DNA of 64,000 bases from Ramazzottius varieornatus (lineage: Eukaryota; Tardigrada; Eutardigrada; Parachela; Ramazzottiidae): assembly GCA_001949185.1 (NCBI GenBank), contig BDGG01000001.1:3365324-3429323 (forward strand), given 5' to 3'. The notes under the pieces were generated by a model. That model searched no databases. It was not told the DNA's origin and saw only the letters and a list, made by a program, of their open reading frames with translations. A program made the position numbers and the translations under genes. Within the stretch, counting starts at the first letter, position 1. Each line of letters starts with the position of its first letter. Positions 54,128 to 64,000 of this stretch are shown piece after piece.

Positions 54128-55390
54128 TGTGGTGTCGGGTTCTTCCGTGTTGGGTTCGTTGCCGAACTTCCGGTTAGACGGAAGCCAGCTCGGTAGCGGA
54201 CTCGAAGGAGTTTTCGAAGATCCTCCACAGTCGTTTACGGTATTTCCGAGTATCAAGGAACCGTTCTTGCTGTTTCCAGACAAGGATATAGAAAGGTAAG
54301 ATCGATCAAGCCATGTCACCAACAGGAACACAGACAGGGATGCTCGGATCATCGTGCAACGATGTGACAAAAGACCTTGGGGAATATTCTTTTGGCGATG
54401 AGGAACAAACAGAAACTCGGTTAGAAGAGCCTGGAAGGAGAAAAAGTCTAAGAATGATACTCGGAAAATTTGGAAGTCGTTGGACAAACATTCAGCTGTC
54501 CATCCATAATATTCACACGTACGGGTAGCATATGCCAGTTCCTTCTTATACATAAAGTCAAACTCTTCATCGCCAAAAGCATATCCAGAGGCTTATTTTC
54601 TCGGTAGTATCAGTGGCAGATACTGTTCGTTCGCCCATCAAGAGTGACAGAAAAGTTTGAACCAACGCTTCATAAGATGGAATTTCCACCATCTTGTCGA
54701 TAGCCTTCTGTCGTCCTTATGAAAATCGATGGTCTCACCGCGAGGCTCGAACGATAAACCACTCACTCAGGCGGCTCTATTGGTGCGAACGGCCTCGTCC
54801 CGCCCATCACGATGATGTCACTTTTTCGGGCATGTTTCCGTTCAACAAATCAATCGAACGCACGCTCGTGCTAAGTGTCCCGCTGACAGTGACTGACCAG
54901 TGGACTTTGCACTAATGTCCGATCAGCTGATCCGAACAACCGACAAGACTCTGTCTGGTCACTGGGAAGTCGCCTACCCGCATCGAAACGATACTCTTTC
55001 TTGACACCCACCAGTGGATCTTTGCGAACCGTGGACAAAAACTGCAGATACAAAGTTGAGTCTCTCAACCCCAGGGCTATTATCAGCAGTCTTCGGGCGT
55101 TTACGAATGCGTAAACAATCCTTCTGTTGAAGCATACTCTTGAGTTTGCTTCCAGCTACCGTACAATGGGATAAATACGGTCTTCATCCATGAGTTATTG
55201 ACATCGAATCACCAAGATCCCGTTCGGAGAGCAGTGGATGGAGCTCCATTCCATACCTAAGTGCGGCCACTCTGAAGCGCATTCTTCCGACCATAAGCGG
55301 TGCAGATGCCGTCATCAGAACTCGTATTGATTTCTCACACTAATCCGGTGGCGCAGTAAGTTTCACGCACTGCCGTCCAGAATCTAAGCT
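54128..55390. other. Intergenic region, likely divergent promoters of P450 and transporter
   Basis: The P450 and SLC18B1-like genes are head to head across 1.26 kb. No promoter element, repeat or RNA gene stands out. Confidence 0.4.
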
Positions 55391-57902
55391 ATGGAGACGA
55401 AGAATCGCATCACCACATGGATTCGACAAAGATCGGTGTCGGAAGCAGCAAGGTCAGCTCACTTTTCACAGCGTGTGCGTCCCATCGCAGTGACTGCATG
55501 TGCGATCTTAGCCTCCACCCGGTCCTCCTGTCATCTGTTTTGCAGGTCTATTTTGCTGCAGCAAGAAGCGCCGCTTATCGCAAAAATACCAGAAAAACTG
55601 CCGCATCGGAGAAAACTCCACATTCTCGTGATCACTTCGATGGCTGTATTCTCGGCAAATGTGGCTGTGGGTATGATGCCGATGCTGATTCCCATCGAGG
55701 TAAACGCATTCAGCTGCGCTCTTCGATTCGTATACCTGCTTCTTGCGCGTCGATAGGCTGAGCTAAACAACTTTCGATTGTTACAGATAACGGCTAAACA
55801 TTTCGCGTATTCCTGGACCGGCATACTGTTCCTGATCTATGGTGTAGTGGTGTTCGCCTGCGAGCTGCTGCAGGCCAAAATAGTAGGCCGTATAGGCTAC
55901 ACCCGTCATGTGGTCCCACAGTTTGATTTGATGTTGTCATTCCACCGTCCTAAATTTTTTCCTCGCTAGGTTCCGACGATCGGCACGAAACGAACTTTCG
56001 TGTTCAGTGCGGCGATGCTAGGCATTTGTGATATCGCATTTGGGTAAGCACAACCCGTCCACCGGAAGCTTGTTTCGATAGAGCATCTTCCCTGATGCAC
56101 GATATAATAAGATTGTTTCCGTTTTTTGCTGTAGGCTCCTAGGCTTTGCTGACAAGCAACAGGTCTTCGGTGTGGTGGGCTGTATAATTCGCGGAGTAGA
56201 AGCATTTTGCTATGCGGGTATTTTAGCCAGTCCGAGATTGCTGCTACTCATAAGACAAGAATGTAAAAGCTTTGGTTCTAGGTTTGATGAATTCAACCTT
56301 GGCGCTCTTATGTCTAAGCATCCCGGACAAAGCAATCCTCGGAGTTGTAAGTCCATGATACCGCAGCCCGTTGAATGCCAGCTAGTAGTGGCGCGGTAAC
56401 ATGTCGGGATGAATGGATGATGGTCATAGGGTCTAGTGGATTCGATGATTGGGCTTGGATACGCTGGAGGGCCTCTCATCGCGGGTGCGTTGTACAATGT
56501 GCGTGCCTTTCAACCTGACTTCTGCAGTCCTGGTACTTTTAACACATAATATTATGAGACTTCGAATTCGAATGATATTGCAGGTTTCCGGATACACGGC
56601 TCCATTTTGCCTACTGGGCGGGTTCCTTATTCTGGTTGCCATATGGGGACAGTTCGGCCTTCTGCAAGTCGAAGGTACATATTCAATTTTCGCAGTGAGA
56701 ATTCCCTTCCATATTTGAACCTAGTACTAGATTCTGATCGGCAGGAGGGATCAATCGTCCGGGGTTCGCTTCAATGAAGCGCCTGTACCTCGACCTACTG
56801 TTCGCGGCGTGTGTGGTCGTCGTTTTCGCTATGGGCATCGTGGTTGGGTTCCTGGAAGCCACGCTAGAAGTCTACCTGTCTAAGGTAATAACCTAAGATT
56901 CGAAGGAGATACAGAAATCGACCATTTACATTTGCCTTCTAGTTCGGTATAGGGGTGGTCGAAGAGGGCTCCATCTTTCTCATCGGATGGGCAGTCGCCG
57001 CGGTGTCCTCGCCCATATGGAGCTTTGTTATGAACAAGTGGGGACATGACTACGTGTTCCTCATAGCTGGTCCTTTCCTGGAAGCCATCGTCTTTGTCTT
57101 TTTCGGACCATTTCCGGGTCTGAAGGCACTTCTCAGTCACATCGGTCTCTCGGTTTTCTGCTTCATATTACTAGCCGTGGGAACTGCCATGGGGCTTATA
57201 GCTGCGATGAACATCATGCTCCGCAGAGCAGAGTGATTAACCTCAAAAACTTTTAGAAACATGGAACACTTTGTAGCCTAACTAAGTTGCTTACGGTGTC
57301 TTTGGCTTTACAGGAAATTCGGCATGTCAAACGATATCAACACTTACGCATTCCTATCCGCGGTCTGGCTCGCGACACTCTACTTAGGGTATTCTTGATG
57401 AAACCCACAGGAGCTGCGCCGACGGCAACTGCATTGAACATGATCGTTCTCTCAAGTGGCGCACGGCCCTGCTATTATTGGCTGAACGATTGCGCCACAT
57501 GAGAAAACGATAATGTCATGTTTAATATTTCCAGACGTCCAGTGAATTTTTTAATTTTTCTGTGACGTTATAACTTGATCGATTCAAACATGAATGGTTT
57601 CATCACAGTTTCAAGAGAAAGAAAAATAATTGATTTCTTTCAGGGAGGCAATTGGAGGTATCGTCAGCGGTAGCGTCCTGACCGACCACACCTACAAAGC
57701 GATTACAGTCCTTCTGATCAGTTTCGAATTGCTGCTGGGTACCATTGCCATTATCCTGCTGTCCATTGCACGGTGGAAAAGGCATCGAAGGCAAATAGTG
57801 GCCCGAGACCTTGAACCTAAAGTGATCTGCAGCGAACTGAAGGCTGGCACTGGAACTCGGTCACAGGGCTATGGAAGCTTCACCGAGGCTCCTCAAAATT
57901 AA
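55391..57902 (+). CDS. SLC18B1: SLC18B1-like vesicular amine/polyamine transporter (MFS)
   Basis: Major-facilitator transporter of the vesicular amine family; SLC18B1 loads polyamines into vesicles by proton exchange. From ATG 55391 (METKNRITTWIRQR) to TAA 57900-57902. Helical segments appear exon by exon: LHILVITSMAVFSANVAVG, SWTGILFLIYGVVVFACEL, VFGVVGCIIRGVEAFCYA, the family motif DSMIGLGYAGGPLIAGALY, APFCLLGGFLILVAIW, LLFAACVVVVFAMGIVVGFL, SIFLIGWAVAAVSSPIW, VFCFILLAVGTAMGLIAAM, INTYAFLSAVWLATLYLG and ITVLLISFELLLGTIAIIL. That is close to the twelve expected. The cytoplasmic tail ends with GYGSFTEAPQN. One intron carries a palindrome copy. Confidence 0.88.
57442..57512. repeat. 70-bp intronic palindrome, copy in the SLC18B1-like gene
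   Basis: Arms GATCGTTCTCTCAAGTGGCG and TGCGCCACATGAGAAAACGA face each other around a reverse-orientation loop with CTATTATTGGCTGAACG. Longest clear arms in the window. Lies in the intron before the last exon. Confidence 0.88.
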
Positions 57903-58251
57903 CTGCAATGCTGCAACACGATTTTAGGAAGCTTTGCTCAGTGGGTTACAGATCTTCTCTGTGTTGAAGGAACATTTATGTGCTTTTTCGTGAGGATGAA
58001 GAGATAATGTTATCCATGACTGACTTAATGAAGAAATCTGCCGGTTGACTTATAGCAGAAACACTCAGCGTGGGCGTGACTTCGTTAACATTCCTTCCGG
58101 CGATCGAGGCAGAAGTTTTTTATCAGCGTTCCACATCGAAAACGTTGTCAGCAGTCAGCAAAGCGCACTCACGCACAAAGCACAACTACAGGTTTCAGTT
58201 AGCCTTCAGACGACAGCAGCACTCAGCTGTTGGAACACAACAGGCCTTGGA

Positions 58252-59304
58252 ATGGATCCGTTTGCTGGGATATTCCCGGTGCCGGTACCCGCGCCAAACA
58301 TTTACCGATCCCTGAAGACCATTGGCGTTCTTGGGGTGGTGGAAACTGTTGTGGCACTGGTTGCGTTCGGCTTCGAAGTCACGGGTAAGCTGAAACTGCG
58401 TGCCGTATTTTCGTATTTCCCGACTCTACGCTATTAATCTGTGAGGGTCCGTTTTCGTCCGCGTAGGCCTCGTTTTCAATGACGAAACGTATGGAAACCA
58501 CAACACCTACCACCGAAGTCTCTGCATCTTTGGCATGTGCGCTGCTCTGTCCGCAGCCTTTGCAGGAATATGGGGTTTCTTATCGCAGTTGGAACGGGTC
58601 CGGCCTCGAGCTCGACACTGCATGTTCTTGCTTGGTATACTATGGACCTTCTTCTGTGGAGCGCTAAGCTACGGCTTGATGATCCACTCCATCGACGCTG
58701 CTCGAACGGCTCTGAAAACCCGGAAGAACTTTGGTATGCAATCGTCACATGCATAGCTTTGCAAGCCTTTATTTTACTCGTGAAACCCTTGGGCATCAGT
58801 GTCATTGCTGTTCGTCTCTCCAGAGCCCTCATCGACCACAAGACGACCCTTTATGGAAGCCGAGTTCCACGTCACCAACGCAGTTAATACGGTTTCTCCG
58901 CCCGTTGGAGAAGATACGGTGTTGGCGGAAATACGTTGTGGAGCTGCCTTGGCATATGCGGCTCTCGGATGCCTATTCCTGTCGTCCTTCCTGTTGAACT
59001 GTCACAACCTACGACGAATCATGAAGCATGGACACACCTGCTTCCCGAAATTCCGATATCCTTGGATGAGCAGACACTGGTCCACCAACTCGACGTACAT
59101 TCCAACAAAGAGATCCATGTCCAACTCTTTAAAGACGGTAGGCTGTCTGGTACTACTTTGCCTGCGTTTACCTGTCTGCTGTTTTGTACCATTATTGTCT
59201 TGCAGGATCCCGGCAGCCCGGTCATCCAGATCGACAAATATGGGTCTTTGTGGTTGCTGTCGAATGCACCAGCAGACCCGGATAACGCTGGTGCTCAGGC
59301 GTGA
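58252..59304 (+). CDS. Four-helix membrane protein, family unknown
   Basis: Starts at ATG 58252 (MDPFAGIFPVPVPAP) and ends at TGA 59302-59304, with four coding exons. Hydrophobic segments: TIGVLGVVETVVALVAFGF, LCIFGMCAALSAAFAGIWG, CMFLLGILWTFFCGALSYG and AALAYAALGCLFLSSFLLN. The loop between helices 3 and 4 is Ser/Thr/Arg-rich, and the C-terminal tail is hydrophilic (DPGSPVIQIDKYGS). The layout (short N-terminus, four helices, cytosolic tail) is like MARVEL or tetraspan proteins, but I see no tetraspanin CCG motif. The third intron (58733-58822) was fixed by phase. Confidence 0.72.
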
Positions 59305-59829
59305 CCAACGGCGCCCTGTACTGCTGGCTGCAAGATATCACCGCCCAACTCACAGTTCCTTCAATGCCTCAAGCTTGTTTGTTCATGACGGCATCTGCAC
59401 ATTAGCTTTTTTGTTTCCATAGAATAACCGCACTGTTAGCGTTCGGATTCTTCACATTTTGGAGATGGGAATAACGACGTTTGAGAATTTTGGAGATGAG
59501 AATTCGATGAGCTCCGGCGCTTGGCTAAATTCCGACCTGTTGCGCTACCTGCTGAGCGTGTTCGATCAGGAAAAGTTGCTAAGGGTTTAGTCTGGCTATC
59601 TTGTCGTTTACTTCAAGGCCTGTCGTGTTTTACTCCCGTGAAAGTCTGTCGAATATGGAAATATTTTCTCACAGTACTACGTAAAGTCAAGCTTTATAAT
59701 CAGTCTGGATAGCGTAGAATAGTCAGGGCCTGGACGATGGCGACGGAACGCTCTTTGGTAGACTGAGGTCTTCGTAGTACGTGTAACATATGACATTGTT
59801 ATCTCTGTTGCTGGATCCTGGGTACCGTG
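59305..59829. other. Intergenic region, nothing recognised
   Basis: About 525 bp between the four-helix gene and the kinase start; no motif, repeat or RNA gene noticed. Confidence 0.4.
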
Positions 59830-61391
59830 ATGGCTAAACCTGAACCTTCAACCTCTCCGCCACCCGACGAGCTGTTGGGAGCGTTTGTCGGTGATACCTA
59901 CTTGATCGGCCATGTCATTGGGAAAGGTAGGTAGAAAGCAGACTTCGCTATCTGGTCATGTACAATGATGTGACATTTCGTTTTAAAGGAAGCTTTGGAT
60001 CTATCAGGCTATGCAATGCCGGTCGTCCCAAGCACTTCGTTGTGGCCAAGGTGGAAGTGAAGCGAGCTCACAAGCGAAGCCGACTGTACGATGAATTCAA
60101 CATGTTACAGATCGTTGCTGGCGGACTTGGTTTTCCCAAGGTTTGTACAAAAAGCATTTGGAGTGACCGTCCTCCGGAGCCATAATTAGTTTTCGAATTG
60201 AAACCGAATGGCTTCGAAATACTTACCCTTTTTAGGTTTATTATTACAGCAGTCTATTGGGTCACAACTTGATGGTATTGGAGATGCTGGGACCCAACCT
60301 TGACGAACTGATGCTGCGGTGCGGAGGTGTATTCTCAGTTCGGACAGTAGCCTTGATCGGCCTCCAACTGATGGATCGCATCGAGTTCTTACATAGCCAC
60401 GGAATTCTATACCGCGACATCAAGGGCGAAAATCTCCTGATCGGACTCTTCGACCACCACAATCGGGTTTATCTCGTGGACTTTGGACTATGCAAGAACG
60501 TACTGAAAGAAGACGGTGTCAACTACACTCCCGTCGGGACGCCTAGGTACTTCAGAGGTGACTGTAAAATACCGATCTAGAACCCGTCAAAATACGGGGA
60601 CGGGAGCAGATGGTTAAATTGGATCGTTTTCCGAAGTGGCGCACATCTTCGGGTAACAGCAATAGAAACGTGCGCCAATTGGGATAAATCTCTTGGTTTA
60701 ATTGATCTGCCCACGGCCCTTATGGTACGTTGAAGAATTAACAAAAATATTGCTTAGGTACATGAGTCTGAGGACACACGAAGGAAAAGCTTCGACATAT
60801 CGCGATGACGTGGAATCGATTGGCTACCTGTTGATCTACTTCTGCCTGGGTCGCTTGCCATGGCAAGGTCTACCAGCAGCAAGCACCAACAGCAAGATTG
60901 CCATTATTGCGCAAAAAAAGATGGCGACATCCCTGGAAGAACTGTGCAAGGGACTCCCGGTTCAGTTGATCTATTACTTTGAAGCAGCTCGGAAGTTAGA
61001 GTTCAACGAGTTCCCCAATTACAACTACTTCAGGCAGCTCCTGAGGATCATATGCAAGAATTTCAACGCAGACGGCGACCGGTATCTGTACGACTGGCAG
61101 CGACCCGGAATAAAACTGACGGTGTTCCCCAAAATTAGTCAACCTACAGCCATTAGTCAGAAGCATGACGTAATGGAACAGAATGTGGTGGACCTTCGAC
61201 CGGCTTCGAGAGAATGGAGGTCGGCGTTCGCTGGAAGGCCGCATGGTGATGGGGTTGCCAGCTCAAGCAGAAAAATGAGGAAGGGTTCGCTGGGTGTTTT
61301 GGCGGACGCTGTCGGTTCGACGTCGTCCAGTTTATTTTCGCAACCACGGCAGACGTCTTTATTGAGCAAGAAAAAGTTTACCCGTTTCTGA
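59830..61391 (+). CDS. Casein kinase 1-like protein kinase
   Basis: Ser/Thr kinase of the CK1 group. ATG 59830 (MAKPEPSTSPPPDELLG) to TGA 61389-61391 in four exons. The glycine loop is GKGSFGSI, split by an intron. The ATP-binding Lys is in VVAKVEVK. LEMLGPNLDEL is typical of CK1. The catalytic loop reads LYRDIKGENLLIG, with Tyr in place of His but Asp, Lys and Asn kept. DFGLCK is intact. After the activation segment (VGTPRYFRGYMSLRTHEG) comes DDVESIGYLLIYF and LPWQGL, the CK1-specific replacement of the APE region. The tail from VFPKISQPTA on is Ser/Arg/Lys-rich. Likely active. It is more diverged than CK1 alpha, delta or VRK, so the subfamily is uncertain. Confidence 0.9.
60622..60690. repeat. 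70-bp intronic palindrome, copy in the kinase gene
   Basis: Arms GATCGTTTTCCGAAGTGGCG and GTGCGCCAATTGGGATAA with a forward-orientation loop (GTAACAGCAATAGAAACG). Lies in the intron that starts near 60560. Confidence 0.82.
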
Positions 61392-63212
61392 GCATCCAGC
61401 TGAGCACGATCTCGCCGATTGCTGCTGTGTCAATTTACAGTATTCCACTTCAAATATTATTACCGCTGGGTGTTACTTTATTGTGAGTCAGTGACTCTAC
61501 GAGTTTGAGAAATCTGTATTCGATACTTTCTCGCGTTTGAGTGGAGGGATTTAGTCGAAAGAGACAGCAAAAGCACCTTCTAGCGACGTTGCATGATAAC
61601 TATGGTGCTCTGAGCTGACGTAGAAAGTTTGGAAGACAGCAGATAGAGGATTTTGTCGCTCTCTACTTTTGGTCAGGAATCTTCCTCGCGAATTGAATTG
61701 TAATCGATGTTGCAGAGTGGCAAGCAATTTTTTGTGGTTCACTTCGGAATCATGGCAAGTTCAAAATGAAATATATTCGTGAGGCTTCGAGTCTGATCGT
61801 GTTCTCTGTCTATCGATGGCGGCAAAATGCGGCGGGTTGGAGCAGGTGATAGTGTGCGATAAGGTGTTTGAGCAAGGCTGGCAGACCTTATCTTGTCCCT
61901 TATCACCATTTTTGTGTCGTTTGGCTGCGCTAGTTGTTGGGTGGAAAGGTTTGCAGCGACATTTTCTGTATACACGGGGTGAACCTGTGACTGTGTCGAA
62001 AGATAGACGACACGTTACTTTTTCCCGTGGTAGTCCGGCTGGAAGACCGAGCCACGTTGCGCTCAGCGCCATATCTGTTTTTCGGAGGCTTTACGTAAAC
62101 TGCCGTATCCTTTTCGATAGCTATGCAAATACCGGCGAGCGTATCCCTTGTATGCTTTGCCCGGTCTTCCTGCCGACTTTTATCTTGCGATGGACATGTC
62201 CAATATGAATTGTCTTATTCTCTTACCCGATAAGTATCCTCTGTTCAAACACTGGCCGACTGTGATGTGGTTGTTCTCCTAGAGTTCTGCTCGGCGTCGC
62301 TATAAAATTGTGAAGCCTTGCCGATACAATTGGAGGTCAATCACTTTCAAATCGTCGTTATGGCCTTTTTATCGACCCATTCGCAATCTTTATGACCGCG
62401 GTCAACCAATGGTCCTCCTGGCTACCGGATTTACTCAAACGACCGCTCCCAACTACAGAGAACCGTTGCGGACCCATACGTCTGGATGGACCATTGATTG
62501 CTTTGAACAGGTGGACTGTAGTATGAGTTGGAAGGCTAGGCTCTAGCACAGGCCATGCCGGTTTCCTCCGTACGGAGTTTACTTCCGTTGCCAGATCTAC
62601 CTCTTCCAGCTCATACTGCTTCATCGCCTTCACCACAGTACTTCGTGACGACAGAGGACTTATCACGAGCTGCAGGGTCGCAGAAACTGGTACGCTGGGA
62701 CCTCAAGCGTGACTGGCGAGGGGGATTCCGTTCACTAAGATATTGTTCAAGTGAGATTCCTTCCTCCTCAGTGACACTTACCGCAGCAATTGAGCCTATT
62801 AGCTTGTAATTTGGAGACACAATACTCTCCGGTACGTGTGCACATGGTGAAAGGGAATAAGGTAAGGAGCTCAATCCGACGAACTTTCGCAACGCGCATG
62901 CCCGTCACACGAGATGTTTAAATTTTAATTCCACAACTACTTATGTACACTCGGAGTTCTGTCCACTATAGGATATTGCAGAAACCGGGAAAGCTATAGC
63001 ACAACCGGGTACTGGCAAACCGATTAAATGGTAAGGCAGCAAATGACACATTGCTGTATTCTCTTCCGCCTTAAACGGTATACATGAACCCTAATACTAT
63101 TTTTGTGCTAAACGCACTGCAGAATCACAGTTGTACTTTCCAGCCTTCGTCGACAAGCAAACTCAAAAGCGGTTAACTAAAGCTCAAATTACAGCAATCA
63201 AAGAAGAAATCA
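61392..63212. other. Mostly unassigned interval with open frames on both strands
   Basis: A 130-codon plus-strand frame (61816-62208) and two overlapping minus-strand frames (62358-62666 and 62611-62892) have protein-like composition. None shows a motif, splice-consistent extension or family. One minus frame contains AMKQYELEEVDLATEVNSV. A small minus-strand gene is possible near 62358-62892, but I cannot support a model. Confidence 0.3.
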
Positions 63213-63778
63213 CTATGTCGGTTCCGGTCCAGACTGCGGATTCAACGGTACAACGTCTGGCGTCAGCGAGCGCTTTTCCCTACGAAGAATGCCCAGCTGG
63301 TCTTTCGTATGCAACAGGTCCTTGCGTAGCCGTGCATTCTCGTCCTCACGAAGGCATACCGCTGTCATCAGTGCGGAAAGCCGGCGGTTCAAACTGAGCG
63401 TCAGGTCCTCCAACTGGAACACATCCAGCAACGGCACGAGGATCTTTGTTTGTACCGCCGTGTCACACCTTCCATTCACCGCTTCGCAAGACTCGACCTC
63501 CGAGACCATTCGCGCACTTGTTGCCGGCACTGTGGTGTTTAGCGATGACGTAACCATCGCCGTTAGGCTTTGTACGTTTTCAAGAGCTTCCAGAATCAAA
63601 CCTTTCGGGTCTGTTTGGCTCGTTGTCTGTGACACCGGTTCAGGTGTGGGCTCTTTGGAACTTGCGACAGAGATGCCACCTGGCGGTCTGTCAGGTGAAA
63701 TGCGTAGGATATCGGAGACCAGTCTCTTCTTATCTCGCAGAGCCTCTTCCAGCTTATTGTCACTTCTGCGTACTTGCT
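63213..63778 (-). CDS. C-terminal exon of a coiled-coil protein (partial)
   Basis: Last exon of a minus-strand gene whose 5' part lies beyond the right edge. It opens after TTTTTTTGCAG and reads 188 codons to the stop at 63213-63215. The start is an alpha-helical charged block (EQVRRSDNKLEEALRDKKRL), followed by a Ser/Thr/Pro linker (SKEPTPEPVSQTTSQTD). A second coiled coil follows (LREDENARLRKDLLHTKDQL) before a proline-rich end (TPDVVPLNPQSGPEPT). Such tails occur in Dbl-type RhoGEFs and other scaffolds, but I cannot assign the family from this exon. Confidence 0.7.
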
Positions 63779-64000
63779 CTGCAAAAAAATATGATGTGAA
63801 CAAAAATAAAAGTTTTTCCGGCAACGAAACTGGTTTCGCCATTTTTCCCACGAAACGCCTGTCAAGTTGGTGCCGGGCACGGCCTTGGTAGGTCTTTGTC
63901 CGAAATAGGGCAAAATTATCAAACTGGCGCGCTAAATAGCTCCTGAGTATTTGATACTGCACTGAACGAAGAAGTGTGAGCGTACCGTAAGGTGTTACGA

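Overview
The window is eukaryotic nuclear DNA from an animal. Every recognised gene is a metazoan family, broken into many short exons by introns mostly 50-100 bp long with GT-AG borders, at roughly one gene per 4-5 kb. Short introns, high density and the neuronal gene set point to a compact protostome genome. A tardigrade is my leading guess, but this is inference from gene structure only.

Layout, left to right: the last exon of a DGAT2/MOGAT acyltransferase (+); an unidentified two-exon gene (+); orphan exons (-); a leishmanolysin-like metalloprotease (+, 13 exons reconstructed); nicotinate phosphoribosyltransferase (-), divergent from a BIN1/amphiphysin BAR-SH3 gene (+). The last intron of the BAR-SH3 gene is 4.9 kb, splits the SH3 domain, and holds a complete KLHDC10-like Kelch gene on the opposite strand, a pogo/Tigger transposon with TA duplication and a 554-bp MITE. 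Then come a full NALCN sodium leak channel (+), an unidentified spliced gene (+), tubulin cofactor A (+), a receptor guanylyl cyclase (+), a single-LIM muscle protein (-), GTPBP1 (+), a kainate-type ionotropic glutamate receptor (+), a clan-2 cytochrome P450 (-), an SLC18B1-like transporter (+), a four-helix membrane protein (+), a CK1-like kinase (+) and the 3' part of a coiled-coil gene (-).

No operon logic applies. Several genes share a neuronal or membrane theme (NALCN, kainate receptor, receptor cyclase, SLC18B1, BAR protein), but nothing shows co-regulation.

The least expected signals are: (1) a family of about 70-bp near-palindromes, at least six clear copies, all in introns of unrelated genes and in both orientations; (2) the nested gene and transposons inside a split SH3 domain; (3) a glutamate receptor whose gate motif and Q/R site are both altered although its ligand-binding residues are kept; (4) two adjacent about 870-bp terminal-inverted-repeat elements in that receptor's longest intron. 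Exon borders were found by eye from phase and splice consensus, and lengths were checked for frame where coordinates are given.
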